Positions 1-9,209 of a stretch of DNA of 64,000 nt are shown one piece after another. This DNA comes from Opitutaceae bacterium (lineage in GTDB: Bacteria; Verrucomicrobiota; Verrucomicrobiia; Opitutales; Opitutaceae). A model generated the notes under the pieces. That model worked only from the letters and a program-made list of their open reading frames with translations, did no database searches and was not told the origin of the DNA. The DNA lies in assembly GCA_016795565.1 (NCBI GenBank), contig JAEUGW010000039.1:1-64000 (forward strand), given 5' to 3'. The position numbers and the translations under genes were made by a program. Each line of letters begins with the position of its first letter. Position 1 is the stretch's first letter.

Positions 1-447
1 CCGGCGACGCGCGAATCGGTGTGGTCGGCGATCCAGCCGCTGGCCGAACGTTACCGCATGGATCCGGCCTTCATCTATGCGCTGGTGGCGGCGGAATCGA
101 ATTTTGATCCGCAGGCGCGCAATGGTGAGGCCCGCGGGCTCATGCAGGTCAAGCCCGGGGCGTGGCGCACGGTGAGCCGCGAGTCCTACGAGCCCAACGT
201 CTGGGCTTGGCGGAAGAATCTCACCGCCGGCGTGGACTATCTGGCGTGGTGCCGGAGCTATCTGCACCGGAAGCAAAAATTCTCCTACCCGCTGCTGCTG
301 GCGTCGTTTCACTACGGGATCGATTACGTGGAGGCGCGGGACTTCAACCTGCGGCGCCTCGACCCGCCCGACAGCCCGATTTACCGGGAATTGCGGCGCG
401 GCAACCTCACGCCGGTGCCGCCGCCGAAAACTCAAATTCCCCGTTGA
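1..447 (+). CDS. Lytic transglycosylase (SLT, GH23-like), 5' end outside window
   Basis: The reading frame is open from base 1, so this is the C-terminal part of a longer protein. What remains is the SLT lysozyme-like domain. It has the motif AAESNFDP with the presumed catalytic Glu, GLMQV a short way downstream, and the late segment LLASFHYGIDYVEA. The family cleaves the beta-1,4 bond between MurNAc and GlcNAc in peptidoglycan in the periplasm, forming 1,6-anhydroMurNAc. A GTG at 19 could be read as a start, but the upstream codons continue the same frame, so truncation by the window edge is more likely. It lies 43 bp upstream of tRNA-Phe on the same strand. Confidence 0.85.
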   Translation, partial: PATRESVWSAIQPLAERYRMDPAFIYALVAAESNFDPQARNGEARGLMQVKPGAWRTVSRESYEPNVWAWRKNLTAGVDYLAWCRSYLHRKQKFSYPLLLASFHYGIDYVEARDFNLRRLDPPDSPIYRELRRGNLTPVPPPKTQIPR

Positions 448-490
448 CGCGTCCTTTGGGCGGCCTTTTAACTCGCCCCTCTTTTCCTTT

Positions 491-566
<76 letters not shown>

Positions 567-570
567 CTTT

Positions 571-603
571 AAGCCGCTGTGGGCCAGTCCCCAGCGGCTT
601 TTT
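571..603 (+). terminator. Rho-independent terminator of tRNA-Phe
   Basis: The inverted arms AAGCCGCTG (571-579) and CAGCGGCTT (592-600) pair perfectly and are followed by a T run. It lies 5 bp after the encoded CCA and just before the convergent end of the acyl-CoA dehydrogenase gene. Confidence 0.85.
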
Positions 604-624
604 CCGGCCCGGTCGCCCGAGGCT

Positions 625-1812
625 TCAACGCGCGCTGGCGAGGGTGGCTTCGGTGCTCTTGAGCAGGGCCCGGCTGATGACGATGCGTTGCACCTCGGAG
701 GAACCTTCGCCGATCTCGCTGAGGCGGGCGTCGCGCCAGTAGCGCTCGACCGGGATGTCGCGGGTGTAGCCGTAGCCGCCGTGGACCTGGAGGGAGCGGT
801 TGCAGATGCGCGAGGCGGCCTCGGAGGCGTAGAGCTTCGCCACGGAGGACTCCATCGTGTGGCGCTCGCCTTTCGAGGCGAGGAGAGTGGCCTGCAACAC
901 GAGAGCCTCGGCGGCGCGCAGCTCGACCTCGCAGTCGGCGAGCATGAACTGCAGGGCTTGGAAATCGGCCAGGCGCTTGCCGAACTGGCGGCGGTTGACT
1001 GCGTGGTGCAGCGCGGCGTCCAGGGCCGCGCGGGCGAGCCCGAGGGAGACGGCGGCCACGCCGATGCGGCCCTTGTCGAGGCAGGCGAGGGCGGTCGCCT
1101 GGCCGGTGCCGCGCGCGCCGAGCAGCTCGGCCTTGGCGTTGACGAGCTTGAACTCGGCGGTGTCGCTGGCGCGCAGGCCGCTCGTCGGCACCTTGCGAAC
1201 CGGAATGATCTCGGAGCGATTCACGAGGAAGGCGCTGATCTCCTTGCGCCCCTCGGCGGTCTGGCCGGTGACGGCCATCACGATGACGACGTCCGCCGTG
1301 CGCCCGAGCGTGATGTAGCGCTTGAAGCCATTGAGTTCCCAGCGACCGGGGCGGGTTTCCGTGCCCGTGGTCTGCACGCCGCCGCTGTCGCTGCCGGCCT
1401 CGGGCTCGGTGAGGGCCCACGCCGCGAGCCAGGTGCCCTTGAGCAACCGGGTCAGGACGCGCTTGTGCTGCGCCGGGCTGCCGGCGGCGAGCAGGTGCCC
1501 GGAGCCGAGGGCATTGTGCGCGGCAATGTCGATGGCGAACGCCGCCTGGTATTTGGCGAGCTCGCGGATCGCGAGCGCGTAGGCGGCATACCCGAAGCCC
1601 TGGCCGCCGTGCGCGCGCGGCGCCGTCATGCCGAGCAGGCCGAGCTTGCCGGCCTTCATGAAGGCGGCGCGCGGCAGCTCCTCCTGCTCTTCCCAGGCGG
1701 CGGCGTGCGGCGCGATCTCGCGCTCGGCGAAAACGGCGACCCGACCGAGGAAGGCCACTTCGGCGGCGGAGAGTTGCGCGAGCCAGGGGGAAGGAATGGA
1801 GGGAGAGCTCAT
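625..1812 (-). CDS. Acyl-CoA dehydrogenase
   Basis: A 395-residue FAD flavoenzyme that oxidises an acyl-CoA to the 2-enoyl-CoA and passes electrons to ETF. Family landmarks are ALTEPEAGSDSGG in the middle domain, the helix NRRQFGKRLADFQ, and the C-terminal QVHGGYGYTRDIPVER followed by EGSSEVQR, which carries the expected catalytic Glu. The ATG at 1812 gives the normal family length; the open frame continues upstream only as a shadow of the neighbouring gene. It diverges from a carboxyltransferase and an enoyl-CoA hydratase. That neighbourhood suggests an isovaleryl-CoA or branched-chain acyl-CoA dehydrogenase of leucine catabolism, but the substrate is an inference. Confidence 0.93.
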   Translation of the reverse strand: MSSPSIPSPWLAQLSAAEVAFLGRVAVFAEREIAPHAAAWEEQEELPRAAFMKAGKLGLLGMTAPRAHGGQGFGYAAYALAIRELAKYQAAFAIDIAAHNALGSGHLLAAGSPAQHKRVLTRLLKGTWLAAWALTEPEAGSDSGGVQTTGTETRPGRWELNGFKRYITLGRTADVVIVMAVTGQTAEGRKEISAFLVNRSEIIPVRKVPTSGLRASDTAEFKLVNAKAELLGARGTGQATALACLDKGRIGVAAVSLGLARAALDAALHHAVNRRQFGKRLADFQALQFMLADCEVELRAAEALVLQATLLASKGERHTMESSVAKLYASEAASRICNRSLQVHGGYGYTRDIPVERYWRDARLSEIGEGSSEVQRIVISRALLKSTEATLASAR

Positions 1813-2007
1813 GGGGGAGGGGCGGCGGCCGGCGGAATTGCGCGGCGGAGCGCCGACTGCATCACAAAGCCATTCCGGTCCCGGGGACGAGGGTTCCCGG
1901 CGCGCGCCGGGCACAATCACCCCTATGGCGTAGGCCGCTCGGACGGATTGCGATTTGCCCGGCGGGAAGTTTGTGGTGAAGTGCCTGCGGACAACCCACC
2001 CCGAACC

Positions 2008-3603
2008 GTGTCGCCCCCGAAAAGCCTGCTCGACTACTACCACGAATTCGCCCGGCAGGAAGCCGGGCTGCGCGAAGGCGGCGGACCTGACGGCGTGGCC
2101 CGCCAGCACAAGCTCGGGCGGCTCGTCGTGCGCGAGCGCATCGCGGCGCTGGCGGATGAGCAGGGCGGGTCCTTCCTCGAACTGGGGCTCTGGGCCGCCC
2201 ATGGCATGTATCAGGAGTGGGGCAACTTTCCCGGCGCGGGCGTGGTCACGGGCATCGCCGACATCAGCGGGCGCTCCTGCATGATCGTGGCCAACGACGC
2301 CACGGTGAAGGCCGGCGCGTTCGTGCCGATGACGTGCAAGAAGGTGCTGCGCGCGCAGCGCATCGCCTTCGAGTGCAACCTGCCGCTCGTCTATCTGGTG
2401 GATTCCGCCGGGGTGTTCCTGCCGATGCAGGATGAGATATTTCCCGACGAGGACGACTTTGGCCGGATTTTTCGCAACAACGCCGTGATCTCGGCGGCCG
2501 GCATCCCGCAATTCGCCGCGATCATGGGCAACTGCGTCGCGGGCGGGGCCTACCTGCCGGTGCTGTGTGACAAGGTTCTCATGACCGAGGGCAGCGGCCT
2601 GTATCTCGCGGGGCCGCAACTCGTGAAGGCGGCGATCGGCCAAGAGACCGACCAGGAAACGCTCGGCGGCGCCGCGATGCACGCGGAATTCTCCGGCACG
2701 GTGGATTTCAAGGAGAAGAACGACGAGGCCTGCCTGAAGCGTCTGCGCAGCCTCGTGGCTTTGCTCCCGGCCGCCTCGGCGGAGGCCTTCCCGCCGTCGG
2801 CGGAGCCGGAGTTCCCCGCGACCAGGATGCTCGACATCGTGTCGCTCGACGGCCGCAAGGAATACGACGTGCGCGACCTGCTGCGCTGCCTCGTGGATGC
2901 CGGGTCGATGGACGAATACAAGGCCGACTACGGCAAGACGCTCGTCACCACCTTCGCGCGGCTCGGCGGCCGCCCCATCGGCATCGTCGCCAACCAGCGC
3001 ATGCGCGTGCAGTCCAAGGCCAGCGGCCTGCAAATGCCGGGCGTGATCTACGCGGACTCGGCCGACAAGGCCGCGCGCTTCATCATGGACTGCAACCAGA
3101 CGCGCCTGCCGCTGCTGTTTCTGCAGGACGTATCCGGTTTCATGGTCGGCAAGGATGCCGAGCAGAGCGGCATCATCCGTTCCGGCGCCAAGATGGTCAG
3201 CGCGCTCAGCAACTCCACCGTGCCGAAGGTCACGGTCATCACCGGCGGCTCCTACGGCGCCGGCAACTACGCAATGTGCGGCAAGGCCTTTGATCCCCGC
3301 TTCATCTTTGCCTGGCCGAATGCGCGCTACGCCGTGATGGGCGCGGCGCAGGCCAGCGACGTCGTCTATAACATCCTCGCCAAGGCCGCCAAGGACCGGC
3401 CCAAGGAGGAACTCGACCGGCTGCGCCAGCAGGTGAAGGAAAACTACATCGAACAGGCCGACATCCGCTACGCCGCGGCACGCGGCTGGGTGGACGCGGT
3501 CATCCAGCCGCACAACACGCGCGCGACGCTGCTCCGGGCGTTTGCCCTGAGCGCGCGACCCGCCGCCAAGGCCGCGTTCCACACCGGCGTGCTGCAAGTT
3601 TGA
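2008..3603 (+). CDS. Acyl-CoA carboxylase beta subunit (methylcrotonyl-CoA carboxylase-like carboxyltransferase)
   Basis: A carboxyltransferase of about 531 residues with two crotonase-fold halves. It moves CO2 from carboxybiotin to an acyl-CoA. Typical segments are YLVDSAGVFLP, the CoA-site stretch GNCVAGGAYLP, QETLGGAAMH, and in the C-terminal half SGIIRSGAKMV, GGSYGAGNYAMCG and WPNARYAVMG, which is the MCC-beta pattern. No ATG fits: GTG at 2008 gives the family length and GTG at 1981 is an alternative, so the start is uncertain. The hydratase follows after 25 bp. The biotin carboxylase/BCCP alpha subunit is not in this window. Confidence 0.88.
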   Translation: MSPPKSLLDYYHEFARQEAGLREGGGPDGVARQHKLGRLVVRERIAALADEQGGSFLELGLWAAHGMYQEWGNFPGAGVVTGIADISGRSCMIVANDATVKAGAFVPMTCKKVLRAQRIAFECNLPLVYLVDSAGVFLPMQDEIFPDEDDFGRIFRNNAVISAAGIPQFAAIMGNCVAGGAYLPVLCDKVLMTEGSGLYLAGPQLVKAAIGQETDQETLGGAAMHAEFSGTVDFKEKNDEACLKRLRSLVALLPAASAEAFPPSAEPEFPATRMLDIVSLDGRKEYDVRDLLRCLVDAGSMDEYKADYGKTLVTTFARLGGRPIGIVANQRMRVQSKASGLQMPGVIYADSADKAARFIMDCNQTRLPLLFLQDVSGFMVGKDAEQSGIIRSGAKMVSALSNSTVPKVTVITGGSYGAGNYAMCGKAFDPRFIFAWPNARYAVMGAAQASDVVYNILAKAAKDRPKEELDRLRQQVKENYIEQADIRYAAARGWVDAVIQPHNTRATLLRAFALSARPAAKAAFHTGVLQV

Positions 3604-3628
3604 GCCTCCGTCCCCAACCGGCCATTCC

Positions 3629-4405
3629 ATGTCCACCTCCCTCGTGCTTTCCGTCAGTGCCGGCACCGGCATCACGCTGCTCACGCTCAACCGCGCCGAG
3701 AAACGCAACGCGCTTTCGGTGGAGCTGGTGCAGGCGCTGCTGGCGGCCCTGACGGCCGCCGAAGCGGATGCTGCGCAGCGCGTGCTCATCCTGACCGGCG
3801 CCGGCCCGGTGTTTTGCGCCGGGCTCGACCTGGCCGAGGCGGCCGAGCCGGCCCGGGCGCACCAGTCCGCCGAGTTGATTGGCCAGGTGCTGCGCCGGCT
3901 CAGCGAGAGCCGGCTCGTGACCATCGCCGTGGTGCGGGGCGCGGCGATCGCGGGTGGCGCGGGGCTGATGTCGGCTTGCGACTTTGCCTTTGCCGAGGAG
4001 ACGGCCCGGATTGGCTACCCCGAGACGCGCCGCGGCCTGGTGGCGGCGCTGGTGATGACCTTTCTGCGGCGCCAGCTGCGCGAGCGCGACGCCCGACGCC
4101 TCCTGTTGACCGGAGAGTTGGTTTCCGGCCGGCATGCCGAGGTGATCGGCTTGGTCAACGAGGCGCTCCAGGCGGACCAACTCATGCCGACGGCGCTGCA
4201 CACCGCCGCCGAGGTGTTGCAAGGCGGACCCGAAGCCGTGGTTCGCACCAAACAACTGCTCGCCCAGCTGTGGCCCACGCCGCTGTCCGCGGACCTCGAC
4301 CGGGCAAGGGCGATGCACCTGGAGGTTCGCCAATCGGCCGAAATCCAGGAGGGAATCGCCGCGTATCGGGAGAAGCGCCCACCCGGGTGGATGGCGGGAG
4401 CGTGA
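3629..4405 (+). CDS. Enoyl-CoA hydratase/isomerase family protein
   Basis: A 258-residue crotonase-fold protein. It has the N-terminal LTLNRAEKRNALS, the oxyanion-hole motif FCAGLDL, and RGAAIAGGAGLMSACDFA forming the second half of the oxyanion hole, followed by a Glu in the ARIGYPETRRG segment. It lies 25 bp after the carboxyltransferase, so the two are probably co-transcribed. In leucine catabolism this position is normally 3-methylglutaconyl-CoA hydratase, which acts on the product of methylcrotonyl-CoA carboxylase. That assignment comes from context; sequence alone supports only enoyl-CoA hydratase family. Confidence 0.9.
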   Translation: MSTSLVLSVSAGTGITLLTLNRAEKRNALSVELVQALLAALTAAEADAAQRVLILTGAGPVFCAGLDLAEAAEPARAHQSAELIGQVLRRLSESRLVTIAVVRGAAIAGGAGLMSACDFAFAEETARIGYPETRRGLVAALVMTFLRRQLRERDARRLLLTGELVSGRHAEVIGLVNEALQADQLMPTALHTAAEVLQGGPEAVVRTKQLLAQLWPTPLSADLDRARAMHLEVRQSAEIQEGIAAYREKRPPGWMAGA

Positions 4406-4456
4406 CTGCCGCGGAGTATCGGGAATAAAGACCGCGCGGACGCCTCCTATCCCCAC

Positions 4457-5008
4457 ATGGCCAGTGAGATATTCAGCCAGTTGGTGGACGCGCACTACGC
4501 GCCGCTTTACCGCTTCGCCCTCAGCCTGACGAAAAGCGCGTCGGACGCGGGTGATTTGACGCAGCAGACATTTTTCATCTGGGCGAAACAGGGGCACTCG
4601 CTGCGGGACGCGGGCAAGGCCAAGTCCTGGCTCTTCACCACCCTGTATCGCGAGTTTCTCCGTGCGCGCCGTCGGGCGGGGCGGGTCACAGCGCTGGAAG
4701 ACCTGAGCCCCGTCGAGGCCGATCCGCCGGCACCCGCAGTTGATGTGGTCGCCGGGATGGACGCCAGTCTGGTGCTGGCGGCGCTCCTGGAGGTAGACGA
4801 AATCTATCGCGCGCCGCTGACGCTCTTCTACCTGCAGGAGTTCTCCTACCGGGAAATCGCGGAGCTGCTGGAGGTGCCGATCGGCACCGTCATGTCCCGC
4901 CTCTCGCGCGGGAAGGCCCAACTGCGCGCGTCCCTGGCGCGCAAGGAGACCGGCGGGCGCGGCAAAGTCGTGCCGTTCAACCAAACTTCCGCGAGGAAAC
5001 TTTCATGA
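4457..5008 (+). CDS. ECF-type RNA polymerase sigma factor
   Basis: A 183-residue sigma-70 family protein with only regions 2 and 4. Region 2 spans roughly residues 10-70, including DLTQQTFFIWAK and the AKSWLFTTLYREFLR promoter-melting helix. Region 4 spans about residues 110-160, with APLTLFYLQEFSYREIAELL and the recognition helix IGTVMSRLSRGK. Its stop overlaps the start of the next gene (ATGA at 5005-5008), which carries one membrane segment. This is the usual arrangement of an ECF sigma with its anti-sigma. The regulon cannot be told from the sequence. Confidence 0.94.
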   Translation: MASEIFSQLVDAHYAPLYRFALSLTKSASDAGDLTQQTFFIWAKQGHSLRDAGKAKSWLFTTLYREFLRARRRAGRVTALEDLSPVEADPPAPAVDVVAGMDASLVLAALLEVDEIYRAPLTLFYLQEFSYREIAELLEVPIGTVMSRLSRGKAQLRASLARKETGGRGKVVPFNQTSARKLS

Positions 5009-5745
5009 ACAACGAGGAGGCAAAATTCATACTCCAGGGCTACCGGCCCAATGGCCGCGACACGACGGACGCCACGTTTTGCGCCGCCCTGGACCAAGCC
5101 AGACTCGACGCAGGCCTGGGGCAGTGGTTTGCCGGAGCCCGCGCCTTTGACGCGGCGATCAGCGCGAAATTTGCTGAAGTGCAGCCGCCCACCAGCCTGC
5201 GCGAGGCCATCCTCGCCGGCGGCCGCCTGACGGAGCCATCGTCCACGGCATCAAGCTGGTGGCATTCGCGTGCATGGCTGGCTGCCGCCGCCGGGGTGGC
5301 CGTGCTGCTGGCCCTCAGCGTGGGTTTCTGGCCGAAGACGGCGGCGGCGCGCGAAGCGCTGCAGGATTTCGCCGTGGCCGATGCCAAGCACAGCGGAACC
5401 CATGGTGGCGAGGGGGCGGACACCGACGCGCTGCAGGCCATGTTGAGCAATCCGCAGGTGCGACTGGGCAGGGATCTGCCGGTGAACTTCGCCGCCCTGC
5501 GCAAGGCGGGCTGCCGCACCGTGACCTTCCAGGAGCGCGCGTTGCTGGAAGTATGCTTCCAACGCGAGGGGGTGTGGTTTCATTGCTACATCGCGCAGCG
5601 CGCGGACTTCTCCGCGCTGGCGGCCAGCGCCGCACCGGTGCTGTCCGAGCGCGGCGGGGCGAGCCTGGCCGCCTGGGGTGATGCCGCCCATTATTTCGTG
5701 GTGGTCAGCAAGGCGGGCCGCGCGCCGCTGGAAAAGTTATTGTGA
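5005..5745 (+). CDS. Putative anti-sigma factor, single-pass membrane protein
   Basis: A 246-residue protein translationally coupled to the ECF sigma gene (4-base overlap). An N-terminal cytoplasmic part of about 85 residues is followed by one hydrophobic helix (WLAAAAGVAVLLALSVGFW). A roughly 140-residue extracytoplasmic domain contains two cysteines in GCRTVTF and LLEVCF. No zinc-binding HxxxCxxC anti-sigma motif is visible. The role is inferred from coupling and topology and is not a family match. The outer domain could be the sensor. Confidence 0.7.
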   Translation: MNNEEAKFILQGYRPNGRDTTDATFCAALDQARLDAGLGQWFAGARAFDAAISAKFAEVQPPTSLREAILAGGRLTEPSSTASSWWHSRAWLAAAAGVAVLLALSVGFWPKTAAAREALQDFAVADAKHSGTHGGEGADTDALQAMLSNPQVRLGRDLPVNFAALRKAGCRTVTFQERALLEVCFQREGVWFHCYIAQRADFSALAASAAPVLSERGGASLAAWGDAAHYFVVVSKAGRAPLEKLL

Positions 5746-5798
5746 GGGCGGCGTTTTTGCCGTGCCATGCGCCCGGCCGCCGGTAGCATGCGAGGCCA

Positions 5799-8471
5799 AT
5801 GAAGCCGGCTCCGACCACGGCGGAACACACGCGATTGGCCGAGGATGCCGCTCGCGGGAAAAACTGGAAACGCTGGGGCCCGTATCTGGCCGAGCGGCAG
5901 TGGGGCACCGTGCGCGAGGATTATTCGGCGGACGGCGAGGCGTGGACGTATTTCTCCTTTGAGCAGGCCGAGAGCCGGGCCTACCGGTGGGGCGAGGATG
6001 GGCTGCTGGGCATCACGGACCGCGAATGCCGGCTGTGCTTTGCCCTGGCCCTGTGGAACGGGCGCGACCCGCGGCTCAAGGAGCGGCTGTTCGGGCTCAC
6101 CGGGCCGGAGGGCAACCACGGGGAGGACGTGAAGGAGGCTTATTTCTACACGGCCAGCACGCCGACGCACAGCCACATGCGCGCGGTGTATCACTACCCG
6201 CAGGCGGAGTTCCCCTATGCGCGGCTGCGGGAGGAGAATGCACGGCGCAGCCGGCGCGAGCCGGAATTCGAGCTGGAGGACACGGGGGCGTTTGCGGAGA
6301 ACCGTTATTTCGAGGTGGCGGTCGAATACGCCAAGGGCGGGCCGAACGACCTGCTGATCGAGATTTCCGCGAGGAACTGCGGCCCGGAGCGGGCCCCGCT
6401 GCACCTGTTGCCGACCCTGTGGTTCCGCAACACGTGGACCTGGGGCGGCAAGCACGAGGCGGGCGAGCCCAAGCCCAGGATGCAGCAACTGGCACCGGGG
6501 CACGTGCAGACCCACCACGGGTCGCTCGGCCGTTACTTCTGGGAGATTGAGTCGGCGCCCGGCCGGCCCGATCCGCTGCTCTTCACCGAAAACGAGACCA
6601 ATGCGGCGAGGCTTTTTGCGGCGGAGAACACCGGGCCGCATGTGAAGGACGCCTTTCACGACTACGTGGTGCGCGGGCAAACCGGCGCGGTGAACCCCAA
6701 GCGGACCGGCACCAAGGTCGCGGCGCACCGCGTGCTCGACCTCGCGCCCGGTGAGACGGCGGTGATGCGCCTGCGGCTCAGCGCCGAGGTGGAGGCACCC
6801 GGCCGGCCGTTCGGCGAGGGGTTTGCGGAGGTCTTCGCGGCGCGCCGGGCGGAGGCGGAGGAGTTCTACGCCGTGGTGTTGCCGGCGAGCGTGGACGAGG
6901 CGGAGCGCAACGTGGCGCGGCAGGCCTTTGCCGGCCTGCTCTGGTCGAAGCAGTTTTATCATTTCGTCGTGGCGGACTGGCTGGAGGGTGACGCGAAACA
7001 ACCGCCGCCCCCGGCGGCACGGCGCCGGGGCCGCAACAGCGACTGGCCGCACCTGTATAACCGGGACATCATCTCGATGCCCGACAAGTGGGAGTATCCG
7101 TGGTTCGCGGCGTGGGACCTGGCCTTCCACATGATTCCGTTCGCGCGGATCGACCCTCATTTCGCGAAGGAGCAGCTGAACCTGTTCCTGCGGGAATGGT
7201 ATATGCACCCGAACGGCCAGATCCCGGCCTACGAGTGGAACTTTTCCGACGTGAACCCGCCGGTGCATGCGTGGGCGTGCTGGCGGGTTTACAAGATGAC
7301 CGGGCCGCGGGGCGGGCGCGACCGGCTGTTCCTGGCGCGGGTGTTCCAGAAGCTGGTCGTCAACTTCACGTGGTGGGTAAACCGCAAGGATCCGGGCGGC
7401 CAGCACCTGTTCTCGGGCGGCTTCCTCGGGCTCGACAACATCGGGGTGTTCGACCGTTCGAAGCCGCTGCCCACGGGCGGCCACCTGGAGCAGGCGGATG
7501 GCACGGCGTGGATGGCGTTTTATTGCAGCACCATGCTGGCGATGGCGCTCGAGCTGGCGGACGGCGATCCGGCTTATGAGGACATCGCGTCGAAGTTCTT
7601 CGAGCATTTCGTGGCGATCGCCGACGCCATGAACCACCTCGGGGGCACCGGGCTGTGGCACGAGGAGGATGGTTTCTACTACGACCAGTTGAAGACGGAG
7701 GGACAGTCGTTCCCGTTGCGGCTGCGCTCGATGGTGGGCATCATTCCGCTGTTCGCGGTGCAGTTCATCGAGGATGAGCAGTTGGACAAGCTGCCGGGCT
7801 TCGCCAAGCGCACCCGCTGGTTCCTGGAGAATCGCAAGGATCTGGCGGCGCACATTTCCTACATGACCCGCGGCAAATCGTCCGCCGGGCGGCGCTTGCT
7901 CGCGATCCCGTCGCGCGAGCGGCTCCAGCGCGTGCTCCGCTATGTGTTCGATGAGCGGGAATTTCTCTCGCCCCATGGCGTGAGGTCCTTGTCGCGGATC
8001 TATCAGGAGCAGCCGTTCGTGCTGCAGGCGGGGGGGCAGGAATACCGGGTGGACTACGTGCCGGGGGAATCGGATTCGGGCCTGTTCGGCGGCAATTCCA
8101 ACTGGCGCGGGCCGGTGTGGTTCCCCACCAATTTCCTGCTGATTGAGGCGCTCGAGCGCTACCATCACTTCTACGGCGACAGTTTTACGGTGGAATTCCC
8201 CACCGGCAGCGGTCGGCGGGTAACCTTGCAAGGGGCGGCCCAGGAGTTGTCCCGGCGGCTTGTAAAACTCTTCCTGCCGGGGCTGGACGGAGGCAGGGTT
8301 TGCCATGGTCAGACTGGGCCCGGGGCCGAGGGCGAGCGCTTGAAGGACATGGTCCTTTTCCACGAGTATTTCCACGGCGAGACCGGGCAGGGGCTGGGGG
8401 CCAGCCACCAGACCGGCTGGACGGCATTGGTCGCGCGGCTGATCGAGGATATTGGCTCAAAAACGCGATAA
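5799..8471 (+). CDS. GH63/MGH1-like glucosidase
   Basis: An 890-residue protein resembling mannosylglycerate hydrolase-like/GH63 glucosidases. It has an N-terminal beta-rich domain and a C-terminal (alpha/alpha)6 barrel from about residue 420. Typical barrel segments are KWEYPWFAAWDLAFHMIPF, IPAYEWNFSDVNPP, the loop GGFLGLDNIGVF, LEQADGTAWMAFY and GNSNWRGPVWFP. There is no signal peptide, so it is probably cytoplasmic. The family hydrolyses alpha-linked glucosides or mannosyl compounds; the exact substrate is unknown. It stands alone, followed by a perfect-stem hairpin. Confidence 0.88.
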   Translation: MKPAPTTAEHTRLAEDAARGKNWKRWGPYLAERQWGTVREDYSADGEAWTYFSFEQAESRAYRWGEDGLLGITDRECRLCFALALWNGRDPRLKERLFGLTGPEGNHGEDVKEAYFYTASTPTHSHMRAVYHYPQAEFPYARLREENARRSRREPEFELEDTGAFAENRYFEVAVEYAKGGPNDLLIEISARNCGPERAPLHLLPTLWFRNTWTWGGKHEAGEPKPRMQQLAPGHVQTHHGSLGRYFWEIESAPGRPDPLLFTENETNAARLFAAENTGPHVKDAFHDYVVRGQTGAVNPKRTGTKVAAHRVLDLAPGETAVMRLRLSAEVEAPGRPFGEGFAEVFAARRAEAEEFYAVVLPASVDEAERNVARQAFAGLLWSKQFYHFVVADWLEGDAKQPPPPAARRRGRNSDWPHLYNRDIISMPDKWEYPWFAAWDLAFHMIPFARIDPHFAKEQLNLFLREWYMHPNGQIPAYEWNFSDVNPPVHAWACWRVYKMTGPRGGRDRLFLARVFQKLVVNFTWWVNRKDPGGQHLFSGGFLGLDNIGVFDRSKPLPTGGHLEQADGTAWMAFYCSTMLAMALELADGDPAYEDIASKFFEHFVAIADAMNHLGGTGLWHEEDGFYYDQLKTEGQSFPLRLRSMVGIIPLFAVQFIEDEQLDKLPGFAKRTRWFLENRKDLAAHISYMTRGKSSAGRRLLAIPSRERLQRVLRYVFDEREFLSPHGVRSLSRIYQEQPFVLQAGGQEYRVDYVPGESDSGLFGGNSNWRGPVWFPTNFLLIEALERYHHFYGDSFTVEFPTGSGRRVTLQGAAQELSRRLVKLFLPGLDGGRVCHGQTGPGAEGERLKDMVLFHEYFHGETGQGLGASHQTGWTALVARLIEDIGSKTR

Positions 8472-8480
8472 ATGGGGCAA

Positions 8481-8513
8481 AGATTTTTGCGCTAAAACGT
8501 CGCGTAAAAATCT
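8481..8513 (+). terminator. Hairpin after glucosidase gene, likely terminator
   Basis: A 12 bp stem (8481-8492 with 8502-8513, one G-T pair) and a 9-base loop, starting 10 bases after the stop codon. There is no clean T run after the 3' arm, so its termination strength is uncertain. The 167 bp gap to the next gene shows no other feature. Confidence 0.5.
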
Positions 8514-8638
8514 GAATCATCAACGAGTTAAGTTGTGAGGTGGTAAAAGTCGAGACAGGCCGTCCCACGTAAAATTTTTGGGATAAAATCCTGCTTGAGG
8601 GTGTCCTCTGAATGGCCTTTTTCCCGGCCACTTAGGCC

Positions 8639-9187
8639 ATGAACAAACACATCCTCAAGTTCCTCCTGTTGGTCAGCACCTTCGGTTTTACAACCCTGGC
8701 GGGGGCTTCAGACCGTTGGGCGACCTTGCGCGCCATCAACTGGGTGGAGAACCCTACCAATCAGACCGGCGTCGGCCGGTTCGGCGAGCTTGGGCCGTAT
8801 CAATTCCGCCCGGGCACCTGGCGGATGCATTCTGACCGGCCTTTCCGGCAGGCCATCCAGCGCGAAGCGGCCGATGAGGTGGCGGTGAAGCATTACGAGT
8901 GGATCAAGCGCACGCTCGAGCGGGCGGGTGCGGAAGCGAGCGTGTTCAACATCGCCATGGCTTGGAATTGCGGCGCGGCGGCGGTGTTGGCGGGCCGCGC
9001 CCCCAGCGTGAGCTACAACTACGCGGAGCGCGTGCGCAACCTGGTGGAGACCCTGAAGGAGCGCACCCGGTCCGAGTTGGCCGCAGAATCGCACCCGGCC
9101 GGGCCTGGCGACGAATACACCGGCGAGGACCTGGTCCGTTTCCGCATCCTGCAGGACACCCCGCGCTTCGTCCTCGCGGCGGACTGA
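8639..9187 (+). CDS. Secreted lysozyme-fold (transglycosylase-like) protein
   Basis: A 182-residue protein with a signal peptide of about 23 residues (two Lys, then FLLLVSTFGFTTLAGA, cleavage after AGA/S). The mature part resembles a short SLT fold: AINWVENPTNQTG supplies a candidate catalytic Glu, LGPYQFRPGTW resembles the family's GxxQ region, NIAMAWNCG follows, and SYNYAERVRNLVE matches the C-terminal Y-A-x-R-V-x-x-L signature. It probably acts on peptidoglycan in the periplasm, but activity is not certain because the motifs are divergent. The C-terminal 30 residues are hydrophilic and unassigned. Confidence 0.65.
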   Translation: MNKHILKFLLLVSTFGFTTLAGASDRWATLRAINWVENPTNQTGVGRFGELGPYQFRPGTWRMHSDRPFRQAIQREAADEVAVKHYEWIKRTLERAGAEASVFNIAMAWNCGAAAVLAGRAPSVSYNYAERVRNLVETLKERTRSELAAESHPAGPGDEYTGEDLVRFRILQDTPRFVLAAD

Positions 9188-9209
9188 CGGTTCGCCGGCT
9201 CCCTCCGGA

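Noticed and set aside
625-3924. A 1099-codon minus-strand open frame
   Set aside because: Only its last 395 codons encode a protein (acyl-CoA dehydrogenase). The upstream part is antisense to the carboxyltransferase and has the composition of a GC-rich shadow frame.
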